In this document: in pieces, positions 1 through 9,068 of the stretch
Layout of the letters: every line of letters begins with the position of its first letter
Numbering within the stretch: position 1 is the first letter of the stretch
Assembly: GCF_009834125.1 (NCBI RefSeq)
Contig: NZ_CP047146.1
Location: 6,503,501 to 6,567,500 of the forward strand
Direction of reading: 5' to 3'
Source: Streptomyces sp. GS7
GTDB taxonomy: Bacteria; Actinomycetota; Actinomycetes; Streptomycetales; Streptomycetaceae
DNA length: 64,000 nucleotides
The notes under the pieces: generated by a model
What the model was told of the DNA's origin: nothing
The model's database searches: none
What the model saw: the letters and a program-made list of their open reading frames with translations, nothing else
Made by a program: the position numbers and the translations under genes

Positions 1-475
1 CCAGGACGCGCACCAGCGGGTGTCGGTGGTCGCGGCGGTGGTCGTCCTGCTGGCGGTGGTCCTCCGGCTCGCCCGCTTCTCCTGCGTCACGATCCGCGAC
101 GGCATCTTCCAGGGCATGCCGAGCCCGTTCGGGGCCCTGACCGTCGTCGCCATCGTCCTGCTGGAGCTGCCGTTCCTGCCGACGCTGCTGGCGATCATCG
201 GCGTGGCCTGGCTGATGGTGAGCCGGGTCGAGTACCCCAAGCCGCGCGGCCGGCTCGCGGTGGCGATGCTCAGCTGGATCGTCCTCAGCATGGGCATGCT
301 CGCCGCCTGGGCACTGGACGCGCCCGGCGGTCAGCTGCTGCTCCAGACCGGCTGCTCGCTCCAGGTGGTCATGGGCGCGATGATCCCGCTGTTCGCGACG
401 GCCCGGAGGGTCAACACCTTCCGCGACAACCGCCGCGAGTCCCGCGCCGAGTCGCGCGCCGCGCACCAGCCCTGA
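1..475 (+). CDS. pssA: CDP-diacylglycerol--serine O-phosphatidyltransferase-like protein, C-terminal part
   Basis: This is the 3-prime part of a gene that begins before the window; the frame is open from base 2. About 158 residues remain. They contain LARFSCVT followed by FQGMPSPFGAL, which resembles the LARFN...GMPSP block of bacterial PssA enzymes that make phosphatidylserine from CDP-diacylglycerol and serine. Four hydrophobic segments follow, consistent with an integral membrane CDP-alcohol phosphatidyltransferase. The catalytic CDP-alcohol motif would lie upstream and cannot be checked. The C-terminus is a short Arg/Ser-rich cytoplasmic tail. A strong hairpin terminator follows 34 bases later. 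Another CDP-alcohol phosphatidyltransferase is possible. Confidence 0.7.
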   Translation, partial: QDAHQRVSVVAAVVVLLAVVLRLARFSCVTIRDGIFQGMPSPFGALTVVAIVLLELPFLPTLLAIIGVAWLMVSRVEYPKPRGRLAVAMLSWIVLSMGMLAAWALDAPGGQLLLQTGCSLQVVMGAMIPLFATARRVNTFRDNRRESRAESRAAHQP

Positions 476-508
476 CAGGCGGCACACCCGCACAGCACTG
501 CACAGCGC

Positions 509-550
509 GCCGAGAGGCCCCGGACGGAACTTCCGTCGGGGCCTCTCGGC
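509..550. terminator. Strong hairpin terminator after the pssA-like gene
   Basis: The arms are GCCGAGAGGCCCCGGACGGA and TCCGTCGGGGCCTCTCGGC, complementary along their length except for one bulged G, with a very short loop. It lies 34 bases after the stop codon. There is no U-run, which is normal for Streptomyces terminators. Confidence 0.8.
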
Positions 551-639
551 GTTCGCGGACGCGGGAGATACGGGGGCGGGGCCGGAACCGGTGCCTCCGG
601 TGCGGGCCCGGCGCCTTGGGCAGGGCGCTCCGGGCGGGC

Positions 640-662
640 CGCCGGAGGCGCCGCCTCCGGCG
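640..662. terminator. GC-rich hairpin between convergent genes
   Basis: The arms CGCCGGAGGCG and CGCCTCCGGCG are perfect inverted repeats. The hairpin sits about 50 bases beyond the end of the minus-strand glycerate kinase gene and could terminate it. Very high GC makes chance hairpins common here. Confidence 0.4.
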
Positions 663-714
663 CCCGCGGGCCGGGACCCGCCGGATCATCCCCGTCGGGC
701 CCCGGCCGGCAGGC

Positions 715-1872
715 TCAGACCAGGAAGTCGCGGGCCAGACTCTCCGCCGCGCGCTCCAGCAGCGGCCCGGCCTCGGCCATGCAGCGGGCCGGGTCGGACT
801 CCAGGTCCGTCAGCGCGTACGCCCGCTGGATACCGGCCGCGGCCAGCGCCTCCCGCGACAGCTGGAGCCGGCCGCAGACCGCGACCACGTCGATGCCCGC
901 CGCCCGCGCCGCCGCGGCGACACCGGCCGGCGCCTTGCCGTGCAGCGTCTGCTCGTCGAGGGACCCCTCCCCCGTGATCACGAACGTCGCCCGGGCCAGC
1001 GCCGGCGCGAAGCCCAGCACGTCCAGCATCACGTCGATACCGGGCCGGAACGTCGCATCCAGCCCGACCAGCGCGCCATAGCCGATCCCGCCCGCGGCCC
1101 CCGCCCCGGGCGCCAGCGCGTGCTCGGCGGCCCTGGCTCCGACGGTCCGCTCCAGCACCTCGGCGTAGTGCGCGAGGGCGGCGTCCAGCGTGGCGACATC
1201 CGCCTCGGCGGCACCCTTCTGGGGGCCGTAGACGGCGGGCGCGCCCTTCGGGCCGGTCAGCGGATTGTCGACATCACTGGCGAGCACGATCTCCGTGCGG
1301 GCCAGACGCGGGTCCAGCCCCGACAGATCCGCCGTGGCCAGCTCGCGCAGCGGCCCGCCACCGGGCGCCACCGGCTCCCCGTTCGCGTCCAGGAACCGCG
1401 CGCCCAGCGCCGCCAGCATGCCCGCGCCGCCGTCGGTGGTCGCGCTGCCGCCCACCCCGAAGACGATCGAGGTCGCCCCCGCGTCCAACGCCGCGAGCAG
1501 CAGCTCGCCGGTGCCGTACGTGGTGGCCGTGAGCGGCGCGAAAACGCCCTTCGGGAGGTGCTGGAGACCCGACGCCTCCGCCATCTCCACCACCGCCGTA
1601 CCGTCGCCGCGCAGCGCGAAGGTGGCCGTCACCGGCTCGCCGGTGGGGCCGGTGACACGGGCCTCGTGCCGGGTGAAACCCGCCGCGATCGCCGCCGCCG
1701 TCGTCCCGTCTCCACCGTCCGCGACCGGCACGGCCGCCACGTCCAGTCCGGGGACCACGCGCCGCAGACCGGCCGTGACATGCTCGGCGACCTCGACGGC
1801 CGTGAGCGAGCCCTTGAACTTGTCCGCGGCGATCAGCACATGTGCTGTCTTTGTCCTTGCTGCGTCCGCCAC
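715..1872 (-). CDS. Glycerate kinase
   Basis: This 385-residue protein belongs to the GarK/GlxK type of glycerate kinase, which phosphorylates D-glycerate with ATP and feeds glyoxylate or serine breakdown products into glycolysis. The N-terminus carries the family signature LIAADKFKGS, followed by the glycine-rich PVADGGDGT. An internal FGVGGSATTDGGAGML block matches the second glycine-rich region of the family. Length is normal for the family (about 375-390). The start is GTG with an AAGGGG stretch upstream. It is a single gene, convergent with the pssA-like gene. No operon partner is visible. Confidence 0.9.
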   Translation of the reverse strand: MADAARTKTAHVLIAADKFKGSLTAVEVAEHVTAGLRRVVPGLDVAAVPVADGGDGTTAAAIAAGFTRHEARVTGPTGEPVTATFALRGDGTAVVEMAEASGLQHLPKGVFAPLTATTYGTGELLLAALDAGATSIVFGVGGSATTDGGAGMLAALGARFLDANGEPVAPGGGPLRELATADLSGLDPRLARTEIVLASDVDNPLTGPKGAPAVYGPQKGAAEADVATLDAALAHYAEVLERTVGARAAEHALAPGAGAAGGIGYGALVGLDATFRPGIDVMLDVLGFAPALARATFVITGEGSLDEQTLHGKAPAGVAAAARAAGIDVVAVCGRLQLSREALAAAGIQRAYALTDLESDPARCMAEAGPLLERAAESLARDFLV

Positions 1873-2059
1873 CGTGTTTCCCCTTGCTTTCGAACTGGCA
1901 GTCGCGCCGCTGCGACCTTATCCGGCCAGGGGCCCGGCGAACAGAGCGGACGGTTCCGGAACGGCCGAAGGGGGCGAAAAGGGGGACGAAGGACGACGAC
2001 CTGCAGCCCGGAACGCCCCGCGCGCACCCGGCACACCCAGCGCACCCCGAACGGGCCGC

Positions 2060-2908
2060 TCACTCCCACGTGGCGGTCTCCGGGTCGACTCCGTTCGCCT
2101 CGGCATTCGCGAAGATCACGTCATGCATCCAGACCGTGAGGCCCGGCGCGACCCCCTCGTAGAACCCGGCGAACCGGGGATCGCCGACGAACAGCCGCCC
2201 CATGCACGCCTGCATCGCATGCGTGCAGTCGAAATACGTCGACATCATCGCCCGGTGCCGCTCCGCGAGGGCGTTCGCCGCGTCGGAACCCGGTACGACC
2301 CCGGCCCGCAGCGCGGCGGCGAGATCGGCGTTCAGCGCATCGGTCGCCGCCGCCACGCCCTTCCAGTCCTCGGGTGTCATCCCCGCGGCCCGCTCGGCGT
2401 ACTGCGCCCACTGCGCGGTGTCACCCCAGCGCTCCTCCGCCTCGTCGACCCAGGCGGGTTGCCAGTCGTCACCGAAGATCTCGACCTGCTCCTCCGGAGT
2501 CAGCCGCATCCCGGTACGCGACGCCTCCATCATCCGGTCGACGGCACCCAGCATCTGCTGCAGTCGGGAAATCCGCTCCACGAGCTGCGACCGCTGCCGT
2601 CGCAGGTGGTCGCGGGCGTCCACGGCCGGGTCATCGAGGAGCCGGCCGATCTCGGCGAGCGGAAAGCCCAACTCCCGGTAGACCAGGACCCGGTGGATGC
2701 GGGCCACGTCGTCGCCCGAGTACACGCGGTACCCGGCCCAGGTGCGCCCGCCCGGCCGCACCAGGCCGATCGCGTCCCAGTGGTGCAGCGTCTTCACGCT
2801 GACCCCGACGAGCGCAGCCGCCCGGCCGACGGTCAGCCCGTCGGAACCGATCGGCTCTGCGCCCGCCCCGGTGGTGGTCGGTTCCTGCTCGCGGGGATCA
2901 CTGGTCAT
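2060..2908 (-). CDS. MerR-family regulator with a TipAS ligand-binding domain
   Basis: The 282-residue protein has an N-terminal MerR winged helix from about residue 25 (LTVGRAAALVGVSVKTLHHWDAIGL), a coiled-coil linker rich in Arg/Leu around 95-125, and a C-terminal TipAS domain from about 130 (EEQVEIFGDDW ... WMHDVIFANA). TipA of Streptomyces lividans is a thiopeptide-induced activator of this design, so the protein probably senses a small hydrophobic ligand; the ligand here is unknown. The ATG at 2908 was chosen because it gives a short natural leader before the helix-turn-helix. The longer open frame upstream is non-coding in character. It is divergent from the Nudix gene. Confidence 0.88.
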   Translation of the reverse strand: MTSDPREQEPTTTGAGAEPIGSDGLTVGRAAALVGVSVKTLHHWDAIGLVRPGGRTWAGYRVYSGDDVARIHRVLVYRELGFPLAEIGRLLDDPAVDARDHLRRQRSQLVERISRLQQMLGAVDRMMEASRTGMRLTPEEQVEIFGDDWQPAWVDEAEERWGDTAQWAQYAERAAGMTPEDWKGVAAATDALNADLAAALRAGVVPGSDAANALAERHRAMMSTYFDCTHAMQACMGRLFVGDPRFAGFYEGVAPGLTVWMHDVIFANAEANGVDPETATWE

Positions 2909-3043
2909 CCGCTCAGTGTCGCGCACCTCGCCCGGAGGTCGGGCCCGAGCGCGGCGGCCGGGGCCACCGGGCACCGGCACACAGCGGCCGACGAAAACCG
3001 ACACGGCGCACCCGCCCCACCCCACGTGTCCTAGGCTCGCGGC

Positions 3044-3562
3044 GTGACGACCACTGACTACGCCACCTACATCGCCGGACTGCCCCGCGTACTCGCGGGC
3101 GCGGGGGTCATCTTCCGGGACGTGGCGGGCCGCATCCTCCTCGTCGAGCCGAACTACCGCGACACCTGGGTCCTGCCCGGCGGCACCGTCGAGTCGGACA
3201 CCGGCGAGTCCCCGCGCCAGGCCGCCCGCCGGGAAACCCTTGAGGAGATCGGTCTGGACATCGCACCGGGCCCGCTGCTCGCCGTCGACTGGGTGCGCGG
3301 CTCGGCCCGGCCGCCGTTGGTGTCGTATCTGTTCGACGGCGGGGTGCTGGACGCCGAGCAGTTCGCGGCGATCCGGGTGCAGGAGGAGGAACTGCTGTCC
3401 TGGCGCCTGGTCCACTGGGACGAGGCCGAGACGATGCTGGGCGAGGGGCTGCGGCTGCGCGTCCGCGGCGCACTGGACGCGCTGGAGGGTGGACGCGGCC
3501 CGGTGGAACTGGAGGACGGCCTGCCTCCGGCCGGTCCGGCGGGCACCGGCGGTCCGCGGTGA
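3044..3562 (+). CDS. NUDIX hydrolase
   Basis: This 172-residue protein carries a Nudix box (GGTVESDTGESPRQAARRET followed by LEEIGL), two residues longer than the strict consensus between the first glycine and the first glutamate. The REtLEE core that binds the divalent metal is intact. Such enzymes hydrolyse nucleoside diphosphates linked to another group; the substrate cannot be told from sequence. The C-terminal 25 residues are Gly/Pro-rich and probably disordered. The GTG start lies 6 bases after a TAGGCT hexamer with no ribosome binding site, which suggests a leaderless transcript. Confidence 0.85.
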   Translation: MTTTDYATYIAGLPRVLAGAGVIFRDVAGRILLVEPNYRDTWVLPGGTVESDTGESPRQAARRETLEEIGLDIAPGPLLAVDWVRGSARPPLVSYLFDGGVLDAEQFAAIRVQEEELLSWRLVHWDEAETMLGEGLRLRVRGALDALEGGRGPVELEDGLPPAGPAGTGGPR

Positions 3563-3692
3563 ACGTTCGTGACACCGCGGCGCCATGACACCTCGTAGAA
3601 CCTGGGTAGGAGACCCCTGGGCCGACTCCCCCGCCCAACACCGAGACCCGTGGGGTGATTGCCTCCGCCCACCCGCGATCTAGCCTTTCCCC

Positions 3693-4508
3693 ATGAACGA
3701 AAACGCCACCCGCATCGCGCAGGTGCCGGGAGTCGTCGGGGTCATGCTCGGCGGCAGCCGCGCACGAGGAACCAACCGTCCCGATTCCGACTGGGATCTG
3801 GGCGTCTACTACCGAGGCGAACTGGATCTGCCCGCTCTGGAGAAGCTGGCGGCCGAGGTGACCGGCGGCCCCGTCGAGATATTCGCACCGGGCGCCTGGG
3901 GCCCCTGGGTCAACGGCGGGGCATGGCTGGTCATGCCGGACGGCAGCCATGTGGACTGGATCTTCCGGGACATCGACCGGGTGCGGCGCGTGTGGGAGGA
4001 CTGCCGCGCGGGCCGTTTCGAGACGGGAATACAGGCCGGACACCCCCTGGGATTCTGGTCCCCCGCCTATCCGGGCGAGGTGGCCCTGGGCCGCGTACTG
4101 GCCGACGACACCGGGGAGTTGGCCCGCCTCAAGGAGGAGACCCGGACCTATCCGGAGGCGCTCCGCAAGGCACTCACCGGCGCCGCCGTCTGGGACGCGG
4201 GATTCTCGGTGGCCATGGCCGCCAAGTCGTCCTCGACCGCGGACGTCCTGCATGCGTCCCTGTGCCTGTCGCGGGCCGTCGGCGCCCTCGTCCAGAGCCT
4301 GCACGCCCACCACGGCATCTGGTGCCTCAACGAGAAGGGCGCCCTGGCCGCCGCCGCGGCACTACCCGAGACTCCACCCGGCTTCGGCCCCCGAGCTACC
4401 GCCCTGCTCGGCGAACTGGGCTGCACGGAGGGCGAGTTGCGCCACTCCCTGTCCGTGGCGGAACAGCTGGTGGCCGAGGTACGGGAGGTGGTCGAAGCAG
4501 AGGGGTAG
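3693..4508 (+). CDS. Nucleotidyltransferase-domain protein
   Basis: A 271-residue protein with an N-terminal polymerase-beta-like nucleotidyltransferase core: GGSRARGTNRPDSDWDLGVY around residues 20-40 gives the GS...DxD metal-binding signature. The C-terminal half is helical and resembles the accessory domain of aminoglycoside-adenylyltransferase-like proteins, but the acceptor is not evident. The ATG lies 6 bases after TAGCCT and there is no Shine-Dalgarno sequence, so translation is probably leaderless. The gene stands alone between the Nudix gene and the repair genes. Its stop codon is directly followed by a TetR-like remnant. Confidence 0.8.
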   Translation: MNENATRIAQVPGVVGVMLGGSRARGTNRPDSDWDLGVYYRGELDLPALEKLAAEVTGGPVEIFAPGAWGPWVNGGAWLVMPDGSHVDWIFRDIDRVRRVWEDCRAGRFETGIQAGHPLGFWSPAYPGEVALGRVLADDTGELARLKEETRTYPEALRKALTGAAVWDAGFSVAMAAKSSSTADVLHASLCLSRAVGALVQSLHAHHGIWCLNEKGALAAAAALPETPPGFGPRATALLGELGCTEGELRHSLSVAEQLVAEVREVVEAEG

Positions 4509-4511
4509 CGA

Positions 4512-4580
4512 TCCGGGGGTGCTCGGCGGCCGCGCTGTACAAGCACTTCCGCCACAAGGAGGAGATCTGTGCGGGACCGT
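4512..4580 (+). pseudogene. Remnant of a TetR-family helix-turn-helix
   Basis: Directly after the nucleotidyltransferase stop codon, one frame reads AAALYKHFRHKEEICAG. This is the recognition-helix block (ALYxHFxxKEEL) found in almost every TetR repressor. Neither the preceding helix nor the ligand domain is present, and no start codon fits. It looks like a leftover from a deletion. The stretch is short, so a chance match is possible. Confidence 0.4.
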
Positions 4581-4613
4581 CCCCGCGTCAGGCGCCGCGT
4601 CGGGAGCCGTCGT

Positions 4614-5201
4614 TCATCCGCACTCCGCCGCCGGGAACAGTCCGTCGTCGGTGCGCTCGAAGGCGAGCAGGCGGCGCTTGCGGTCGAGGCCGCCGCCGTA
4701 GCCGGTGAGGCTGCCGTCGGCGCCGACGACGCGGTGGCAGGGGACGATGATGCCGACCGGGTTGCGTCCGTTGGCCAGGCCGACGGCGCGGGCCGCGGTG
4801 GGGACGCCGAGGCGTTCGGCGAGCCGGCCGTAGGTGAGCGTCTCGCCGTACGGGATGGTGCGCAGCGCTGCCCAGACGCGGCGCTGGAAGGGGGTGCCGC
4901 GTAGTGCCAGCGGCAGGTCGAAGGTGGTCAACTCGCCGCGGAAATAGGCGCGGAGCTGGGCGATGGTCGTGGCGAAGGGCGGGTCTGCGGGGTCGGCCGG
5001 GGTGCCGAAGGTTTCCTGGGGCGGGCGGTGGCGCTGGTCGGTCATGTAGAGGCCGGTGAGGGCGTCGCCGTCGGCCACGAGGGTGAGCGGGCCCACGGGG
5101 GTGTCGTCGAGGACGGTGTGGGTGATCCGGCCGGTGGTGGTGCCGTCCGTAGGGGGCCGGTCCGTGGTGGTCCGGTCGGGGTGCGGGGTGGCAGGGGTCA
5201 T
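4614..5201 (-). CDS. ogt: Methylated-DNA--protein-cysteine methyltransferase
   Basis: This 195-residue protein repairs O6-methylguanine by transferring the methyl group to its own cysteine. The active-site motif PCHRVVG is at residues 154-160 (Cys155), preceded by the DNA-binding helix-turn-helix [19 protein letters not shown]. The N-terminal 25 residues are Thr/Pro-rich and not conserved. The gene lies 35 bases downstream of the Ada-AlkA gene on the same strand, so the two are probably one alkylation-repair operon. This supplies the methyltransferase that the Ada-AlkA protein lacks. Confidence 0.93.
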   Translation of the reverse strand: MTPATPHPDRTTTDRPPTDGTTTGRITHTVLDDTPVGPLTLVADGDALTGLYMTDQRHRPPQETFGTPADPADPPFATTIAQLRAYFRGELTTFDLPLALRGTPFQRRVWAALRTIPYGETLTYGRLAERLGVPTAARAVGLANGRNPVGIIVPCHRVVGADGSLTGYGGGLDRKRRLLAFERTDDGLFPAAECG

Positions 5202-5235
5202 GGCTGCGGCTCGGTTCGTGGGGAGGGGCGGATGG

Positions 5236-6708
5236 TCAGTTCGAGGGGAGGTGGTTGATCGGGTGGTCGTCGGTCGCCCAGAGGTACTGGACGGCGTAGG
5301 CGCGCCAGGGGCGCCAGCCGGCGGAGTGGCGGATGAGGGCCGCGGGGGTGGCGGGCATGCCGAGGCCGGCGGCGGCGCGGCGCAGGCCGAGGTCGGTGGG
5401 GGTGAAGGCGTCGGGGTCGCCGAGGGCGCGCATGGCGACGCATTCGACGGTCCAGGGGCCGATGCCGGGCAGTGCGGCGAGCCGGGCGCGGGCCTCGTCC
5501 CGGTCGCTGCCGACGCCGAGTTGCAGCGCGCCGGAGGCGAGGGCCGCGACGACGCCTGTGAGGGTGGCGCGGCGGGTACGGGGCATCGCCAGGGATTCCG
5601 GGTCGAGTTCGGCGAGGGCGGGGGCGGACGGAAAGAGGTGGGTGAGGCCGCCGGCAGGGTCGTCGACGGGCTCGCCGTGGGCGAGGACTAGTCGGCCGGC
5701 GTGGGTGCGGGCGGCGGCGGTGGAGACCTGCTGCCCGAGGACGGCGCGGACCGCGAACTCGTCGGCGTCGACGGTGCGCGGCACCCGGCGGCCGGGTGCC
5801 TTGTCGACGAGTGGTGCGAGTTGCGGGTCCGCGCGGAGGAGTCCGTCGACGGCTTCCGGGTCGGCATCGAGGTCGAGGAGGCGGCGGCAGCGGGCGATGG
5901 CGCCGGCCAGGTCGCGCAGGTCGGTGAGGGACAGACGGCAGTCGATGTGGTCGGGGCGGGGGGAGAGGGCGACGATGCCGTGTCCGTAGGGGAGGGTGAG
6001 GGTGCGGCGGTAGGCGCCGTCGCGCCATTCCTCGACTCCGGGGACGGCGGTGGCGGCGAGGTGTCCGAAGAGGTTGTCGGGGTTGAGCGGCCGGCGGAAG
6101 GGGAGCCGCAGCGTGAGGGTGCCGGGTACGGCGGTCCGCGGGCCGGGGGCGGCGCGTCCGCGGAGTTCTGAGGGGGAGAGCGCGAAGACCTCCCGAACGG
6201 TCTCGTTGAAGGTGCGGATGCTGGCGAAGCCGGCCGCGAACGCGATCTCCGCCATCGGGAGTTCGGTGGTCTCGACGAGGAGCCGGGCGGTCTGGGCGCG
6301 CTGGGCGCGGGCGAGCGCGAGCGGCCCGGCGCCGAGTTCGGCGAGCAGCTGGCGTTCGATCTGGCGGGTGCTGTAGCCGAGGCGGGCGGCGAGGCCGGGG
6401 ACGCCTTCGCGGTCGACGATGCCGTCGGCGATCAGTCGCATGGCGCGGGCGACGAGGTCGGCCCGTTCGTTCCACTGCGGGGATCCCGGGCTGGCGTCCG
6501 GGCGGCAGCGCTTGCAGGCCCGGAATCCGGCCTGCTGGGCCGCGGCGGCGCTGGGGTAGAAGCGCATGTTCTCGGGCTTGGGGGGCACGACCGGACAGCT
6601 GGGGCGGCAGTAGATGCCGGTGGTGAGCACGGCGGTGTAGAACCAGCCGTCGAAGCGGGCGTCCTTGGATTGCACGGCGCGCAGACAGCGCTCGGTGTCG
6701 GTGTGCAT
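5236..6708 (-). CDS. Ada regulatory domain fused to AlkA 3-methyladenine DNA glycosylase
   Basis: The 490-residue protein joins three modules: an Ada zinc domain with Cys34, Cys38, Cys65 and Cys68 ([10 protein letters not shown] and ACKRC), an AraC-type helix-turn-helix at about 85-180, and an AlkA glycosylase from about 190 to the end. The glycosylase has the helix-hairpin-helix [10 protein letters not shown] and the following catalytic-type aspartate in FTPTD. Ada Cys34 accepts methyl groups from phosphotriesters and turns the protein into an activator, so one polypeptide both senses and excises alkyl damage. The start at 6708 (MHTDTERC) was chosen because it begins the conserved Ada domain; an upstream in-frame start exists at 6762. 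It is the first gene of the ogt operon. Confidence 0.92.
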   Translation of the reverse strand: MHTDTERCLRAVQSKDARFDGWFYTAVLTTGIYCRPSCPVVPPKPENMRFYPSAAAAQQAGFRACKRCRPDASPGSPQWNERADLVARAMRLIADGIVDREGVPGLAARLGYSTRQIERQLLAELGAGPLALARAQRAQTARLLVETTELPMAEIAFAAGFASIRTFNETVREVFALSPSELRGRAAPGPRTAVPGTLTLRLPFRRPLNPDNLFGHLAATAVPGVEEWRDGAYRRTLTLPYGHGIVALSPRPDHIDCRLSLTDLRDLAGAIARCRRLLDLDADPEAVDGLLRADPQLAPLVDKAPGRRVPRTVDADEFAVRAVLGQQVSTAAARTHAGRLVLAHGEPVDDPAGGLTHLFPSAPALAELDPESLAMPRTRRATLTGVVAALASGALQLGVGSDRDEARARLAALPGIGPWTVECVAMRALGDPDAFTPTDLGLRRAAAGLGMPATPAALIRHSAGWRPWRAYAVQYLWATDDHPINHLPSN

Positions 6709-6762
6709 GTCCTCAAGGATTGCGCAGGAGGGCGGTCCGGGCTGGCGGAAATCCGACATCAA

Positions 6763-7116
6763 CCTTGGCGCCAGCTGCGCGGGCGGCGGATCGCTCGAAG
6801 GGAGACGCCCGCACGCCGGGCGCTACTGCGAGGCGGACGGACCCGCCCAGCGCCGTCAGACCGTGCTGCAGCGTACTGGCCGATGAACGACTGGCCGGCC
6901 GGAGCGGCCCACAGCTCGAGAACCTCGCCGCCGCTCTGGCTCCGGCTCGGGTCGAGCGGTTCCTCGCGCCCGCCGCCACTCGCGTCGACACCACTCCTCG
7001 CACCGCCCACCGGACCAGCTGCTGACCACCCCGCCCCGGCTGCAGCACGCCCCTCGCAGTCGTGTTCCCGTAGTGGAGTCGTGGGCGAGGCGGCTCCGTG
7101 GGGGCTCACTTCCTGA
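6763..7116. other. Intergenic stretch without a convincing gene
   Basis: These 354 bases separate the divergently placed repair operon promoter from the end of the phosphatase gene. Short open frames exist on both strands, but none has a recognisable motif. The part next to 6708 should contain the promoter of the Ada-AlkA gene. One plus-strand frame ending at 7025 (LADERLAGRSGPQLENLAA) has protein-like composition and may be a gene remnant, but I cannot name it. Confidence 0.5.
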
Positions 7117-8220
7117 TCAGACGGCGTGGGGAGGGCGGCGGCGCCGGGTGACCACCAAGATGGCCATGTCGTCATCGTGTTTGCCCTCGGTCCAGCGGCC
7201 AACATCCTTGGTCAGGGCATCCACCAGGGCATCGGGGTCCCTGAACCGTCTGCGCATACGCCCTGAGGAGACCGGATCATAGAAAGTCCCCCGCTTGTCC
7301 CGCGCCTCGGTGACACCGTCAGTCACCAGCAACAGCGAGGCCCCCAGGGGCAGCCGCACCACATCGACAGGCACCGAGCCGCCAGGAGCGATATCGCCCA
7401 GCCCCACCCCGAGGGGCAGCTGTGGGGCGGTCGGATCGAGCCGTACGACCTGTCCGTCGTGAACCAGATACGGGGGCGGATGCCCGCGGTTCACCAGGCT
7501 CAGCACCTCCCCGTCGGCGGAGACCTCGGCCAGCACAGCAGTGGTGAAACCCTCCGTGGAGATCACCGGGCCGCTTCGGGCCGCTGTCCTGGCCATCGCC
7601 TCGTCCATCCGCTGTCCCAACGTGGCCAAGTTGGGAGCGTACTCGGCCTCCTGACGGAACGCTCCGATCGCGACCGACACGGCGGCGACAGCCGCAATAC
7701 CTTTGCCCCGCACATCCCCGATGATCATCCGCACCCCGAACGGCGTCTCCTGCACCGCGAAGAGATCACCGCCGATACGCGCCTCGGCCTGCGCCGCCGT
7801 ATACCCGGCAGCCACGGCCAGCGGCCCCACCTCCCTCGGCGGGTCCGGAAGCGCCGCTCGCTGGACTGCCTCCGCGACATCCCTGGCCAGCGCCAGATCG
7901 CGCCCTTGCCGAACAATGAGCCGGTTGACCGCGAGAGCCAGCACGCCGATCACGCCCACCACGGCCAGATCGACGAACAACGGCGTCGCCGGACGTCCGC
8001 GTTCGATGTCCACCGCCACCGAGACCACGCACGTGACACACACGACGGCGAGCGCGGAGCGGAAGGAGAGCGTGGCGCCCGCGACGAGCGGTGCGGCGGC
8101 CAGCAGCGGGAGTCCCGTATACGGCTGGGGCGCGAAAAGGTCCAGCAGGACGCCAGCCACGAGGGCCAGCGCCGCGAGCATCCACGGCATCTTCGCCAGC
8201 GTGGGTTGCAGGACTGTCAC
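7117..8220 (-). CDS. Membrane PP2C-type (SpoIIE-like) serine/threonine phosphatase
   Basis: The protein has 367 residues. Four hydrophobic segments occupy about residues 8-105, followed by a short linker and a PP2C/SpoIIE catalytic domain (about 130-360) with ARIGGDLFAV, GDVRGKGIAA, VNRGHPPPYL and the final GKHDDDMAILVV, which supply the metal-binding aspartates. Proteins of this design in actinomycetes dephosphorylate anti-sigma-factor antagonists at the membrane; the partner here is not encoded nearby. No sensory PAS or GAF domain is present, so the membrane part may itself sense the signal. Confidence 0.88.
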   Translation of the reverse strand: MTVLQPTLAKMPWMLAALALVAGVLLDLFAPQPYTGLPLLAAAPLVAGATLSFRSALAVVCVTCVVSVAVDIERGRPATPLFVDLAVVGVIGVLALAVNRLIVRQGRDLALARDVAEAVQRAALPDPPREVGPLAVAAGYTAAQAEARIGGDLFAVQETPFGVRMIIGDVRGKGIAAVAAVSVAIGAFRQEAEYAPNLATLGQRMDEAMARTAARSGPVISTEGFTTAVLAEVSADGEVLSLVNRGHPPPYLVHDGQVVRLDPTAPQLPLGVGLGDIAPGGSVPVDVVRLPLGASLLLVTDGVTEARDKRGTFYDPVSSGRMRRRFRDPDALVDALTKDVGRWTEGKHDDDMAILVVTRRRRPPHAV

Positions 8221-8471
8221 GGTGCATCTCCTGCTGCCTGGCCTCGCTCGCGCCCCGGAAGGAACGGAGCCCCCGCACGGTTCGGCTTACCGCACCCTGT
8301 TTGTACCTCCAATGGCTTCACATATACGCCTTGTGGGCCGGATGTGCTCATCCTGGATCCACCGCGCGATAGTCGGTCTTTGGGCGGCGAAATGAGAAGA
8401 GGTGCCCGCTGACCTGGGATGAAGGGAGTTCCTACGCCCTCATCAGTCCCACGAAGCAAGGCACCTCGTAG

Positions 8472-9068
8472 GTGAAAGTCTCCTACAGCCCGGCGACGCT
8501 GTTCACCGCGTTCGACGACCCGGACCTGATCGCGCATGCCGGGTTGGTCCCGACGATCCGGCTGGCCGAGCGGTGCGGTCCGCCCTGGGTGGTGGCCGAG
8601 AAGGTGGAACTCACCGGCGCGGGGAACGGTGCCGGTACGGCAGCCGACGCGAAGACCCTGTCGATCGTGGGCGGCATGATCGCCGGGACGGACAGCATCG
8701 AGGACTTGGAGGTTCTTCGGCACGGTGACCTGTCCCGCCTGTTCGGCGGCGTGCGCGCCCCGTCCACACTCAGCAGCTTCCTGCGCGCCATCACCTGGGG
8801 CCACGTACGCCAACTGGAGTCCGCGGTGCGGGCGTTCACCTGCGCTCTCGCAGCTCACACCGGTCTGGTCCCCCGGCGGGACGAGGTGGTGTTCGTGGAC
8901 ATCGACTCCAAGGTCAAGCAGGTCTACGGCCCGGCCAAGCAGGGCGCCTCCTTCGGCTACACCGAGCAGCGCGGCCTGCACTTCCAGATCGTCTCCGTCA
9001 AGACCGCAACCTGCGCTCCCGTGATCGTGGCCACCCGGCTGCGCAAGGGCTCGGCAGGCTTGGCGTAG
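8472..9068 (+). mobile_element. IS1380-family transposase, N-terminal fragment
   Basis: About 195 residues match the N-terminal part of IS1380/DDE group 1 transposases, including VVFVDIDSKVKQVYGPAKQG with the first catalytic aspartate region. The normal protein is about 450-470 residues, so the second half is missing, together with the remaining DDE residues. The homology stops at RLRKGSAG and the frame closes 3 codons later. From there on the sequence belongs to an unrelated decayed gene on the other strand. The GTG start follows a typical IS leader from about 8395. The element is inactive and marks the left edge of the accessory region. Confidence 0.82.
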
